Below are positions 1 to 7,286 of a DNA stretch of 64,000 bases, in pieces. This DNA is from Haloarchaeobius salinus (GTDB lineage: Archaea; Halobacteriota; Halobacteria; Halobacteriales; Natrialbaceae): contig NZ_JANHAU010000002.1 of the NCBI RefSeq assembly GCF_024464185.1, forward strand, positions 1 to 64,000, read 5' to 3'. Position numbers and translations under genes: made by a program. Below the pieces are notes generated by a model. It ran no database searches. It had not been told where the DNA came from and saw nothing but the letters and a program-made list of their open reading frames with translations. How positions within the stretch are numbered: position 1 is the first letter of the stretch; every line of letters starts with the position of its first letter.

Positions 1-119
1 CTACGTTCGGCGGCGTTCCCTCGCTCGGTCTCCACAGAGTTCGTCGAGAGATATTCCGAAACTCATTGCGAGACCGAATCAGTGGAGAGGTTCAACTCCG
101 AGAACGATTTGATTCGGCG

Positions 120-144
120 TCTACTGTTCAGGGCGGGGAGAATG
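120..144 (-). other. Possible IS200/IS605-type end remnant
   Basis: Directly after the stop codon of the neighbouring regulator, the minus strand reads ATTCTCCCCGCCCTGAAC. Haloarchaeal IS200/IS605 (TnpB-type) elements often end with a CTCCCCGCCCTGAAGGGCGGGG hairpin. Only the left arm is present here, so this could be a fragment or chance. The rest of 1-144 shows no gene. Confidence 0.2.
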
Positions 145-549
145 TCAATCATCTAAGTCGTCTTCCAGCTCTTCGAGTTCTGCATCGAGTTCCTCATCAG
201 TGCGACCCTCACCGATTTGTTTCTCGGGTTCTTCGGGATTGGCGTCCGCATCGCGGTGGTGACCGAACATCCGATCTACTTGGTTGAGACTAGAGACGTA
301 CCGGCGAATGTCGTCCCGTTCGCTCAGAGCGTAGTAATAGCCGTCGTCTGTTTTGCCGATGTAGCCGTCGTCGTAGAGACGTTTCAGTGTGGTTGTGGCA
401 GTCCCTCTGGGGATGTCGAGGGCTTCCGTGAGGTCCTGCGGGGAGTATCCCCATTTGGGATTCTGGTACAGGTACGCCACGATATCTGACTTCGTGGTTC
501 CCGGACGAAGGTTGAGTTCGGAGTCGTGGTCTTCGAGGAGCACCGGCAT
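145..549 (-). CDS. Winged-helix (MarR-like) transcriptional regulator
   Basis: A protein of 134 residues with a winged helix-turn-helix in the first 70 residues: a recognition-helix region (LTEALDIPRGTATTTLKRL) is followed by a wing (GYIGKTDDGYYYAL). The C-terminal 50 residues are very acidic. I chose the ATG at 549. An in-frame start at 624 exists, but the sequence between them is AT-rich with a TATA-like stretch (TTGTATAATAAATC region, about 568-582) that looks like the promoter. Related haloarchaeal regulators often precede a MazF/PemK toxin gene. No such gene follows here, so this may be an orphan antitoxin or a stand-alone regulator. The fold call is firm; the target is unknown. Confidence 0.75.
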   Translation of the reverse strand: MPVLLEDHDSELNLRPGTTKSDIVAYLYQNPKWGYSPQDLTEALDIPRGTATTTLKRLYDDGYIGKTDDGYYYALSERDDIRRYVSSLNQVDRMFGHHRDADANPEEPEKQIGEGRTDEELDAELEELEDDLDD

Positions 550-712
550 AATGTACCCAGATGTAGCCGATTGTATAATAAATCTGTTTCGGTCAGTTCG
601 TACGATTCCGAATCCATTGACCAAGCCCAGAAGTCCATAATTAGTGAGACGATGATGGCCGATGCCGAGTTCTTGTGTTGAGATGTCGGTCTCCCACCCG
701 AAACGGGAGGAC

Positions 713-1576
713 TCAGGTCCCCAGCAGGTACCGCCGGATCCCGAGGACGAGCAGCGGGATGGCGATGGTGATGACGAGCATCACCGTCGCGAGCGCGTCG
801 ATCTGCGGGCTGATGCTCGTCCGGAGCATCGAGAAGATGACGACCGGGACGGTCGTCGTGGTCCGTTTCACCCAGAACTGCGTCGCCGTGAACTCGCCGA
901 ACGAGATGACGAAGACGATGACCATCGCGGTGAGGATCGACGGCGAGATGAGCGGGAAGGTGACCTCGCGGAACGTCGTCACCGGGTTGGCACCGAGGGT
1001 CTTCGCGGCCTCCTCCAGGGTCTCGTCGAACAGGTAGAGCTGGCTGCGGATGATGAGGAACGCGTAGGGGAGCCCCAGCAGCGTGTGCATCACGATGAGC
1101 CAGGCGAGCGACCGCTCGAGACCGATCTGGCCGAAGAAGATGGTCGAGGCGACGCCGACGATGATGGGCGGGATGAGCAGCGGCGACAGCATGACGATGA
1201 CGAGGGCGTCCTGCGCGGGGAAGTCGTTGCGGACGAACCCCATCGCCGTGAGCGTCCCGACGAGGCCGGCCCCGAGCGCGGCCGCGACCCCGACCTGGAA
1301 GCTGTTCCAGAGCGCCCGGAGCATCCGGGTGTCCGCGAGCAGCGCCTCGTACCACCGGAGGCTGAGCGAGGACGGCGGGAAGTTCCCGAGCCGCGACGGG
1401 TTGAACGAGTTGATGACGATGACCGCGAGCGGCAGCAGCATCAGCACGTAGACGAACACCGTGACCGCGCGGATGAGGTTCCACTTGGTCCGCGTCGAGA
1501 GCGTGATCCCGAAGTAGCCCCGTTCGGCGTCGACGTCCGTCTCGCCCTGGGTCACGGCGTCGGTTTCGGTCGCCAC
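713..1576 (-). CDS. ABC transporter permease, PotC-like
   Basis: A 287-residue inner component of a binding-protein-dependent importer. Hydrophobic segments lie near residues 35-57, 92-114, 124-148, 157-177, 212-228 and 262-281. The EAA loop that contacts the ATPase is at 188-210 (LEEAAKTLGANPVTTF, then the FPLISP tail). The start is a GTG placed one base after the TGA of the upstream permease, so the two are translationally coupled. It is the last gene of a four-gene operon (lipoprotein, ATPase, permease, permease). The family includes spermidine/putrescine PotC and related importers; iron(III), thiosulfate or phosphonate substrates cannot be excluded. Confidence 0.9.
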   Translation of the reverse strand: MATETDAVTQGETDVDAERGYFGITLSTRTKWNLIRAVTVFVYVLMLLPLAVIVINSFNPSRLGNFPPSSLSLRWYEALLADTRMLRALWNSFQVGVAAALGAGLVGTLTAMGFVRNDFPAQDALVIVMLSPLLIPPIIVGVASTIFFGQIGLERSLAWLIVMHTLLGLPYAFLIIRSQLYLFDETLEEAAKTLGANPVTTFREVTFPLISPSILTAMVIVFVISFGEFTATQFWVKRTTTTVPVVIFSMLRTSISPQIDALATVMLVITIAIPLLVLGIRRYLLGT

Positions 1577-1577
1577 G

Positions 1578-2486
1578 TCAGGCCACCCCCGTCTCCAGCG
1601 CCTCTTCGAGGTCGACGCGCCGCGTGAACAAGTACAGCAGGACGCCGATGATGGCGAAGTAGATGAGCGACAGCGCGGCGGCGAACGGCCAGTTGAAGTC
1701 GAGGATGAACACCGTCTCGATGACCGGCGCGATCATCCGCGTGCTGGGGCCACCCAGGAGCGTCGGCGCGAGGAACGCGCCCGCGGAGATGATGAACACG
1801 AACAGGATCCCCGAGACGATGCCGGGAAGCGACTGCGGGAGCGTGATCTCGCGGAACGCCCGGAAGTCCGTCGCCCCGAGCGTCTTCGCGGCGTGTATCT
1901 GGTCCTCCTCGATGGTGCTGACGGAGACGTAGACGGGCAGTATCATGAACGGCAGCAGGCTCACGGTCAGCCCGAGTATCATGCTGTAGTCCGTGTACAT
2001 GATGTCGAGCGGCGACGCGATGACGCCAAGGTCCAGGAGGAGCCCGTTCAGGACGCCGTTGTTCGAGAGGACGATGATCCACGCGTACGTCCTGATGATG
2101 AAGGGCACCCAGTACTGGAGGACGACCAGCCCGAGCAGCACCCACTTCCAGTCGGTCTTCGACCGGCCGAGGAAGTAGCCGACGGTGTAGCCCAGCGGGA
2201 GCGCCAGGAGCGTCACGACGACACCGTAGACGAGCGACTCGAGGATGATGTTCTTGTAGACGTCGGCCTCCCAGAACCGCTCGTAGTTCGCGAGCGTGAA
2301 CTCGTAGATGACGTTCCCGAAGTCGCCGGGCACGGAGAAACTGATGACGACGATGACCGTCATCGGCAGGAACAGGAACAGGAGGACCCAGGCGATCCCC
2401 AGCCCCGGTGAGAGCAGGAGTCTGACCAGGTCGCTCTCCATCACGCGGTCTCGCACCTTCCCGAAGCGTGCACGCTCCGTGCTCAT
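1578..2486 (-). CDS. ABC transporter permease, PotB-like
   Basis: A 302-residue membrane permease, the partner of the next gene downstream. It has a long N-terminal cytoplasmic stretch, then about six membrane segments. The EAA-type loop reads AAKTLGATDFRAFREITLPQ. I chose the ATG at 2486, which overlaps the stop of the ATPase gene as ATGA. A start 45 bases upstream would overlap the ATPase more deeply. Operon position and motif fit the PotB half of a PotABCD-type importer. The substrate is not readable from the sequence. Confidence 0.9.
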   Translation of the reverse strand: MSTERARFGKVRDRVMESDLVRLLLSPGLGIAWVLLFLFLPMTVIVVISFSVPGDFGNVIYEFTLANYERFWEADVYKNIILESLVYGVVVTLLALPLGYTVGYFLGRSKTDWKWVLLGLVVLQYWVPFIIRTYAWIIVLSNNGVLNGLLLDLGVIASPLDIMYTDYSMILGLTVSLLPFMILPVYVSVSTIEEDQIHAAKTLGATDFRAFREITLPQSLPGIVSGILFVFIISAGAFLAPTLLGGPSTRMIAPVIETVFILDFNWPFAAALSLIYFAIIGVLLYLFTRRVDLEEALETGVA

Positions 2487-3592
2487 GGCTCGCCCTGCTC
2501 GGCGACGGGTGCGTCCCCGGCCGGCAGACACGTGACGTTCGCTGGCTCGATGTGCATCGACACGGTGTCACCGAGTTCGTGGAAGACCTCCTCGCTGTGG
2601 TCGGCGATGTGGCTCACCTGGAGCGTCTGGTCCAGCTCGGGCACGCGGATGAAGTAGTTGATGTCGCGGCCCCGGTAGTCGACGGACTCGATGGTTCCCT
2701 CGATGACGTTGGTCTCCGGTTCGGTGCCGTCGACGAGTTTCAGCTTCTCGTCGCGGAGGAACAGCGACACCGCGTCTCCCGGGGCAAGCTCCTCGTCGTC
2801 GGGGACCTGCAGTTCGACGCCGTCCGCGAGTTCGGCGACTGCGCGCCCGTTCTCCCTGCGGTACGTCCCGACGACCTCCGTCGACCGGCCGAGGAAGTCC
2901 GCGACGAAGCGCGTCTCCGGCCCCCGATAGACGTTCTCTGGCGCATCGAACTGCTCCAGTCGCCCGTCGTTCATCACGGCGATCTTGTCGCCGAGGGACA
3001 GCGCCTCGTTCTGGTTGTGCGTGACGTAGACCGTCGTGACCCCCGTCTCCTCCTGGATGCGCCGCAGCTCGCTCCGGATGCTCGTCCGGAGGTTCTTGTC
3101 GAGGTTCGACAGCGGCTCGTCCATCAGCACGAGGTCCGGGTCGAACGCGATGGCGCGTGCCACCGCGATGCGCTGTTGCTCACCGCCGCTGCACTCCTCC
3201 GGGTACTTCTCCTCGTAGCCCTCCAGGTTCACCATCCGGAGCATCTCCTCGACGCGCTCGCGCTGTTCTTCCTCCGGGGCGTTGCGCATCTTCAGACCGA
3301 ACGCGACGTTCTCGAACACGGTCTTGTGCGGGAACAGCGCGTAGTCCTGGAACACCAGCCCGATGTTGCGTCGGTACGGCGGCAGGTCCGTGATGTCCTC
3401 GCCCTCGAGCCGTATCTCGCCGTCTGTCAGCGTCTCCAGTCCGGTGATCGACCGGAGGATCGTCGACTTCCCACAGCCCGACGGGCCGACGATGGTCACG
3501 AACTGTCCCTCCTCGATGTCCAGCGACACGTCGTTCACCGCGACGAGGTCGCCGAACTCCTTCCGTATCTCGTCTAGCTCCAGAAATGCCAT
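2483..3592 (-). CDS. ABC transporter ATP-binding protein, PotA-like
   Basis: A 369-residue ATPase that drives the importer. Walker A GPSGCGKST is at residues 36-44, the signature CSGGEQQR at 134-141, and Walker B LVLMDEP at 154-160, followed by the switch histidine in YVTHNQNEAL. The C-terminal third has the TOBE-type beta domain typical of PotA/FbpC ATPases. The signature begins with Cys where Leu is usual. It is encoded between the lipoprotein gene (30 bases upstream) and the permeases, with a 4-base overlap downstream. Confidence 0.93.
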   Translation of the reverse strand: MAFLELDEIRKEFGDLVAVNDVSLDIEEGQFVTIVGPSGCGKSTILRSITGLETLTDGEIRLEGEDITDLPPYRRNIGLVFQDYALFPHKTVFENVAFGLKMRNAPEEEQRERVEEMLRMVNLEGYEEKYPEECSGGEQQRIAVARAIAFDPDLVLMDEPLSNLDKNLRTSIRSELRRIQEETGVTTVYVTHNQNEALSLGDKIAVMNDGRLEQFDAPENVYRGPETRFVADFLGRSTEVVGTYRRENGRAVAELADGVELQVPDDEELAPGDAVSLFLRDEKLKLVDGTEPETNVIEGTIESVDYRGRDINYFIRVPELDQTLQVSHIADHSEEVFHELGDTVSMHIEPANVTCLPAGDAPVAEQGEP

Positions 3593-3622
3593 GTCGTGTC
3601 ACCCTCTGATTTCGGGGTCCGG

Positions 3623-4756
3623 TCAGTTCCCACGCACTTCCTCCCACCGCTGGGACCACTCGTCGTTGTGCTCGTTGATGTACTCCACGTCGGGGAACTT
3701 CAGCCCCTCGCCGCCGGACGGGTCGTAGTCGTAGAGGCCCGTGATGGTGTCGGAGGTGACGCTGGTCGACGGCGGCAGCCCGAGCTTCTCGACGACCGGC
3801 CTGAGGATCTCGTCCCGCAGGAGGAAGTTGATGAACTCCAGGCACGCCTCCCGCTTGTCGTCCTCGATCCCCTCCACGAGTGCGTGGTTCTGGGTGTAGC
3901 CGTACGCTCCCTCGTCCGGGATGACGTAGCTGAGGTGGTCGTTCCCGTCCTGCACCGCCCCGTAGATGACGTTGCCCCAGGCCTCGCCCACCCAGGCGTC
4001 GGTCGACGTGAACAGCCGTCCCAGCTCGTCGCCGCTCGTCCAGTTCGTGACGACGAGGTCCTGCTGTTCGGCGACGCGCTGCCAGATCTGTTCGATCGCC
4101 TCATCGTAGGAGCTCTCCGCCCCGATGTCGTTGGGGTCCATCCCCATCTCGAGGGCGGTCGTGAACACGCGGATGAAGCCGAAGCCCTCGGGGGCGACGT
4201 GGCCCGAGTACGCCTCGTCCCACATCGCACTCCACGACGTCGGGTCGTCGAGCTCCTCGTTGTTGTACGCCATCCCGACGGTACCGTAGGCGTGCGGGAC
4301 GCCGTGTATCTGCTCGCCCGGGTCGAAGATCGGGTTCTTCAGCGGGTCGAGGACGTTGCTCTCGTAGTTCGGGATCTCGGACGGGTCGATCGGCTCCCAG
4401 ACCTCTTCCATGGTCCCGTTGTAGAGCGTGAACGGTGGGACACTCGCCATGTCGACCTCGGCCTGGCCCGCCTTGATCTGTGCGTACCCGCTCTGCTGGC
4501 TGCTCCGGAGGGCGACCTCGACGGTCGTCCCGAACTCCTCCTCGAACGGTTCGAACGCCTCCGACTCCAGCGCGTCCAGCATGGTTCCACCCTCCATCTG
4601 GAGGACGATCTCGTCTGCAGTCCCGCCTCCACCGCCGAACGCATTGATACACCCGGCCAGCGATGCGGTGCCAGCGCCGGCGAGTGCCCCGAGCAGCCCG
4701 CGTCGACTGGTCGCGCTACGACTGGACCCACCATTGGCCTTGTTCATGTGTGACAT
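3623..4756 (-). CDS. Tat-exported ABC substrate-binding lipoprotein, PotD-like
   Basis: A 377-residue extracellular binding protein and the first gene of the importer operon. The N-terminus holds a twin-arginine signal (TSRRGLLGALAGAGTASLAGC) with a lipobox ending at a Cys near residue 36, the usual haloarchaeal export and lipid-anchor signal. The rest is a two-lobed bacterial-type solute-binding fold (family 1/PotD-like). An alternative ATG lies 9 bases downstream. A TATA-like GGTTATACC lies about 25-33 bases upstream of the start, and a 14-bp palindrome lies just upstream of that. The ligand is unknown; a polyamine-type cation or an iron complex is possible. Confidence 0.9.
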   Translation of the reverse strand: MSHMNKANGGSSRSATSRRGLLGALAGAGTASLAGCINAFGGGGGTADEIVLQMEGGTMLDALESEAFEPFEEEFGTTVEVALRSSQQSGYAQIKAGQAEVDMASVPPFTLYNGTMEEVWEPIDPSEIPNYESNVLDPLKNPIFDPGEQIHGVPHAYGTVGMAYNNEELDDPTSWSAMWDEAYSGHVAPEGFGFIRVFTTALEMGMDPNDIGAESSYDEAIEQIWQRVAEQQDLVVTNWTSGDELGRLFTSTDAWVGEAWGNVIYGAVQDGNDHLSYVIPDEGAYGYTQNHALVEGIEDDKREACLEFINFLLRDEILRPVVEKLGLPPSTSVTSDTITGLYDYDPSGGEGLKFPDVEYINEHNDEWSQRWEEVRGN

Positions 4757-4779
4757 GGGAAGTCAATGCGTACCTCTCG

Positions 4780-4790
4780 GTATAACCATG
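4780..4790 (-). promoter_or_regulatory. TATA box of the PotABCD-type operon
   Basis: On the minus strand the sequence reads ATGGTTATACC, with the AT core about 27 bases upstream of the lipoprotein start codon. That is the spacing expected for a leaderless or short-leader haloarchaeal transcript. Confidence 0.55.
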
Positions 4791-4793
4791 TGA

Positions 4794-4807
4794 CCTCTCA
4801 TGAGAGG
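4794..4807. promoter_or_regulatory. 14-bp perfect palindrome upstream of the ABC operon promoter
   Basis: CCTCTCATGAGAGG is self-complementary over 14 bases. It lies directly upstream of the TATA-like box, where a BRE-overlapping operator would sit. The half-site ACCTCTC recurs at 4772-4778. No dedicated regulator gene is adjacent. Confidence 0.45.
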
Positions 4808-4880
4808 GGGTCTCGGAGAAGCGGATGCTGCTACTCCCGTCTCGCCGGTGTCCGTGGCCGTCACCACTGAAACGGCCTCC

Positions 4881-4988
4881 TCAGTCGATTACGAGCGACC
4901 GCCCGCAGTCGGGACACTCCTCGTCGACGATGGTGACCTGGGCGTCGCAGTCGGGGCAGAACTCGCGGTAGCAGGCGCGATCTCCCAT
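4881..4988 (-). CDS. Small zinc-ribbon protein
   Basis: A 35-residue protein starting MGDRACYREF with two CPxC knuckles (CPDC, CPDC) about 14 residues apart, enough for one zinc site. Longer in-frame starts upstream give a low-complexity arginine-rich N-terminus, so I chose the ATG at 4988. Haloarchaea encode many such tiny two-knuckle zinc-finger proteins. The function is unknown. It is downstream of, and on the same strand as, the broken gene at 5069. Confidence 0.6.
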   Translation of the reverse strand: MGDRACYREFCPDCDAQVTIVDEECPDCGRSLVID

Positions 4989-5068
4989 ACTTCGAGAGAC
5001 AGCAGCCAGCGACAAAACAGTAGTCCCACGTTCGATGGCCTCTCGGATCGTCCTGTGACGCGCCCGCC

Positions 5069-5277
5069 TCAGACCCCCGACGCGTATCTCGGAAGTACTT
5101 CCTCCAGAAGGTCCTCGACGATTTCCCAGAGGATCAGCGACGGCGTCTGGTGTTCGAACGTGACTCCCCACCGGTCTTCCTCGTCGTCGGCCGAGTACTG
5201 GAAGTGGGCTCGACCGAGTTCGGTGTGGTCTTCGTCCTGGTGCCAGCCGGCGTGGAACCCGGTGCTCGTGTCGCTGT
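5069..5277 (-). pseudogene. 3' part of a gene split by the 586-bp element
   Basis: This part encodes the C-terminal 69 residues of a haloarchaeal protein (beginning YSDTSTGFHAGWHQ and ending in an acidic amphipathic tail). The 5' part lies at 5872-6112. Removing the element and one copy of the 8-bp target repeat restores a continuous 149-codon frame across the junction (FRVN then YSDTS). The inserted copy instead ends the upstream part with three foreign codons and a stop. The function is unknown. Confidence 0.8.
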
Positions 5278-5285
5278 AGTTGACC

Positions 5286-5302
5286 GGCTCTGTTGAAATC
5301 CT
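5286..5302 (+). repeat. Left terminal inverted repeat of the IS6-type element
   Basis: GGCTCTGTTGAAATCCT is a perfect inverted match to 5855-5871. The next bases differ between the two ends. Confidence 0.9.
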
Positions 5303-5436
5303 CAATCCGTGACAGATTTGGGGATAATCGGTACGTACAGGAACCTCACGTACCGATTGCCTTGTTGAACTGCTTCCCACCTGTCAAGAACGCCGCCGAC
5401 ATACAAAGCATCTATCCAGCACAACGGTTGCGTCTA

Positions 5437-5473
5437 GTTCACCGCAAACGGGCGAATCACTCGTTCGGTGAAC
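5437..5473. terminator. Stem-loop downstream of the amphi-Trp gene
   Basis: GTTCACCG (5437-5444) and CGGTGAAC (5466-5473) form an 8-bp stem around a 21-base loop, 12 bases past the amphi-Trp stop on its strand. It could end the cargo transcript or be part of the ancestral transposon end. Confidence 0.35.
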
Positions 5474-5484
5474 GTGCGGTGTGA

Positions 5485-5772
5485 CTACTCGATTTCTAAC
5501 TGATCACTTCCGCTGCTCTCCTGACCGTCGTTCTCGTCCCATTCGAGTTCGAACTCGATACTTCGTTCAGTCATGTTGCCAGCCGGGCCTTCGCGTTCAG
5601 CTTTGACTTCGAAGGTCGGTCGGGCAGGAGGATTCAGCGTTACAGACTCGGAGCCTGCTTTCAGCTTGATAGCGTTGCCGCTGTCGAGATTGTCCGCGAC
5701 TTTCCGGAGGTACGATGCAATCTCTTCTCGACTCTGGACACTCTCCGATTTGAACAGAACTTCTTCAGGCAT
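5485..5772 (-). CDS. Amphi-Trp domain protein (cargo of the IS6-type element)
   Basis: A 95-residue protein starting MPEEVLFKSESVQSREEI. It matches the haloarchaeal amphi-Trp family in the opening KSE.QSREEIA.YLR block, the central VTLNPPARPTFEVKAEREGP and the C-terminal IEFELEWDE strand. The biochemical role of this family is not known. I chose the ATG at 5772. A TATA-like TATTTATC about 30 bases upstream (5803-5810) lies inside the element, so the gene travels with its promoter. The protein looks intact and is the sole coding content of the mobile element. Confidence 0.85.
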   Translation of the reverse strand: MPEEVLFKSESVQSREEIASYLRKVADNLDSGNAIKLKAGSESVTLNPPARPTFEVKAEREGPAGNMTERSIEFELEWDENDGQESSGSDQLEIE

Positions 5773-5854
5773 ACAGGAGATAGTACACAGCCCGCACCGA
5801 TAAATACGCAACCCCACTCACCGGCTGTTTCACCGCAGATAGTATCGAACTAAT

Positions 5855-5871
5855 AGGATTTCAACAGAGCC
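5855..5871 (-). repeat. Right terminal inverted repeat of the IS6-type element
   Basis: AGGATTTCAACAGAGCC is the exact reverse complement of 5286-5302. It is followed immediately by the AGTTGACC target repeat at 5872-5879. Confidence 0.9.
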
Positions 5872-6112
5872 AGTTGACCCGGAACCAGTCGTGCGGCGTC
5901 TGTCTGTACCAGCCGATGACTAGTTCCGGGAGCTCTGGACCAGTCGGGGGTTCGAGTCGAGAAGGGTCGAACGTCGTTCGCAACTGCTTCGCTTCGACCT
6001 CGTCCGGAACGTATTCGACGGCCGTTATCTGTGGGACGCGGTCGAGGACATCCCGCTTGAGCTGTGCGTACAGATTGGCGTTCGGGTCGCCACCCGGGTG
6101 TTGGACGGCCAT
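5872..6112 (-). pseudogene. 5' part of the gene split by the IS6-type element
   Basis: This part encodes the first 80 residues of the split protein (MAVQHPGGDPNANLYAQL to HDWFRVN). In the present sequence translation continues three codons into the element (WLC) and stops. The start codon is only three bases after the stop of the winged-helix gene at 6116-6646, so the two form a tight operon. Such HTH-plus-small-protein pairs recur in haloarchaeal accessory regions and may be toxin-antitoxin-like. That role is inference; the family has no known function. Confidence 0.8.
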
Positions 6113-6115
6113 TCG

Positions 6116-6646
6116 TCAGTTGTTGGCTTCGGCACGGTCAGCGGTCGGTGCCAGGAAGTCCCACTCTCGGATCGCGAAGCCGACGATCTGGATGCGACGC
6201 TGGAGGTGGTCCCAGTCACGTGCGACGTCTCTCCGACGCTTCTCCTCGTCGGGTCCGACGTGGCTCTCGGCGACCGTCGCGCGGAGCTGGTTCGGGGATT
6301 CGACACCGAACTCGTCCTCCCACTCGCGAATGCGGTCTTTCATCTCCGCGAGACGGTCGGTCAGCTCCTCGACCGTCTGCGCCCCGTCGCGGAGCCGCAT
6401 CGCCTCCTGCATCGCCTGCCGACGATAGTCCGGGGAGTACGTCGTGTGCGTCCCGCTGTCGTCCCGGTGCAGAACCCCGTCTTCGACCAGTCGTTCGAGG
6501 ACGCGCTTCGTCGGCCCGTGTGACCACTCGGCCTCGGAGGCGATCCAGTTCGCCGTCCGTGGCTCCGAGAGTTGACGGGCGACCATTCGGACGCGGTCCT
6601 CGCCTGTGGTCTGTCGCTCCACGAGGCTTGGTTCCTCGTCGGTCAT
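6116..6646 (-). CDS. Winged-helix regulator, first gene of a split two-gene module
   Basis: A 176-residue protein. Residues 20-75 form a winged helix (ASEAEWSHGPTKRVLERLVE, then a GVLHRDDSGTHTTYSPD wing). A coiled-coil-prone acidic and basic stretch follows (ELTDRLAEMKDRIREWEDEF), then a C-terminal helical domain. It resembles haloarchaeal HTH proteins that are encoded with one small downstream partner. Here the partner is interrupted by the IS6-type element. If the pair is an antitoxin-toxin or regulator-effector unit, the insertion has left the regulator alone. Confidence 0.7.
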   Translation of the reverse strand: MTDEEPSLVERQTTGEDRVRMVARQLSEPRTANWIASEAEWSHGPTKRVLERLVEDGVLHRDDSGTHTTYSPDYRRQAMQEAMRLRDGAQTVEELTDRLAEMKDRIREWEDEFGVESPNQLRATVAESHVGPDEEKRRRDVARDWDHLQRRIQIVGFAIREWDFLAPTADRAEANN

Positions 6647-6768
6647 GTCTCACAGTTCTCGGCCTGTATTAATATAGATTGAGGTGCTTCGTTCTATAAC
6701 GAACTAATGCTGTCGGGACCGACTCGTGGGGTTGGTCGTCAGGAGGCGTCCTGAATGCGGAACGTCTG

Positions 6769-7173
6769 TTACCCCTGGTTGTCTCGAATCGCGACGAGCA
6801 ATCCGTCAGTGAACTTCGCCTCGAGACTGATGTAGTCCCCATCGATGGAGGTGTGGAACTCGAAGAGACCGTGGTACTCCACGTCGATCCAACCGTGGTG
6901 AACCCTCTGGATGCTTCCGGCCATCTCATCGAGCGGATTCTCGAAGCCTTCGAGTTCGACGTCGTAGAGTGGCCGTTCCGTTTCGGGGACGGTTTCGTAC
7001 TCGCAGTCCTGTCTGAAGAGACGACCGTCGGCCGTGACCCTGTAGTGGTCAAGCTGCGGATGGTGTCGGCTGATCGACTTCGTCTGCCACGTGAGTCCGT
7101 AGGGGTCGCCGTCGATATCTGGGAAATCCACGTCGAGCCCGTCTTCGAAGGTCAGCCGGTCGTAGAGTCCCAT
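6769..7173 (-). CDS. Conserved hypothetical protein
   Basis: A 134-residue acidic protein starting MGLYDRLTFEDGLDV. Similar small soluble proteins opening MG-YD and containing a YRVTADGRL block and a VHHGWIDVEYHGLFEF block occur in archaea, bacteria and phages. No catalytic motif is visible. Base composition is lower in GC than the housekeeping genes around it, consistent with the accessory nature of the 4.8-7.2 kb stretch. Function unknown. Confidence 0.65.
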   Translation of the reverse strand: MGLYDRLTFEDGLDVDFPDIDGDPYGLTWQTKSISRHHPQLDHYRVTADGRLFRQDCEYETVPETERPLYDVELEGFENPLDEMAGSIQRVHHGWIDVEYHGLFEFHTSIDGDYISLEAKFTDGLLVAIRDNQG

Positions 7174-7286
7174 GTTTCCAGCGTTCTTCGAGGACAGACT
7201 TAGCTATGCAGCTGGTATGTCGATCTATCACATGGCTCTCTCGTCGGGTTTCGAAACTGCCGTTCTCTGCCGATCACGCGGTGTCG

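Larger units (their letters stand above)
5286..5871. mobile_element. Non-autonomous IS6-type element carrying an amphi-Trp gene
   Basis: 586 bp bounded by perfect 17-bp terminal inverted repeats, GGCTCTGTTGAAATCCT at 5286-5302 and its complement at 5855-5871. Identical 8-bp direct repeats AGTTGACC flank it (5278-5285 and 5872-5879). The end sequence and the 8-bp duplication match the IS6 (IS26-like) transposase family. There is no transposase gene. The only gene inside is a complete amphi-Trp protein with its own TATA box, so movement would need an IS6 transposase in trans. It sits in the middle of a protein-coding gene, whose frame is restored on excision, so the insertion is clear. Confidence 0.9.

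Noticed and set aside
690-709. Terminator hairpin CTCCC...GGGAG after the PotC-like gene
   Set aside because: The stem is only 5 bp, competes with an overlapping CCCG-AAA-CGGG hairpin, and has no T-run; too weak to list.
662-1627. Long plus-strand frame opposite the PotC-like permease
   Set aside because: Arg/Asp/Glu-rich low-complexity translation typical of the antisense of a GC-rich haloarchaeal gene; the minus strand encodes a clear permease.
2468-3577. 369-codon plus-strand frame opposite the PotA-like ATPase
   Set aside because: Mirror frame with no domain; the minus-strand frame has Walker A, signature and Walker B motifs.
5286-5871. A complete IS6 insertion sequence
   Set aside because: 586 bp is too short for an IS6 transposase and the only ORF is an amphi-Trp protein.
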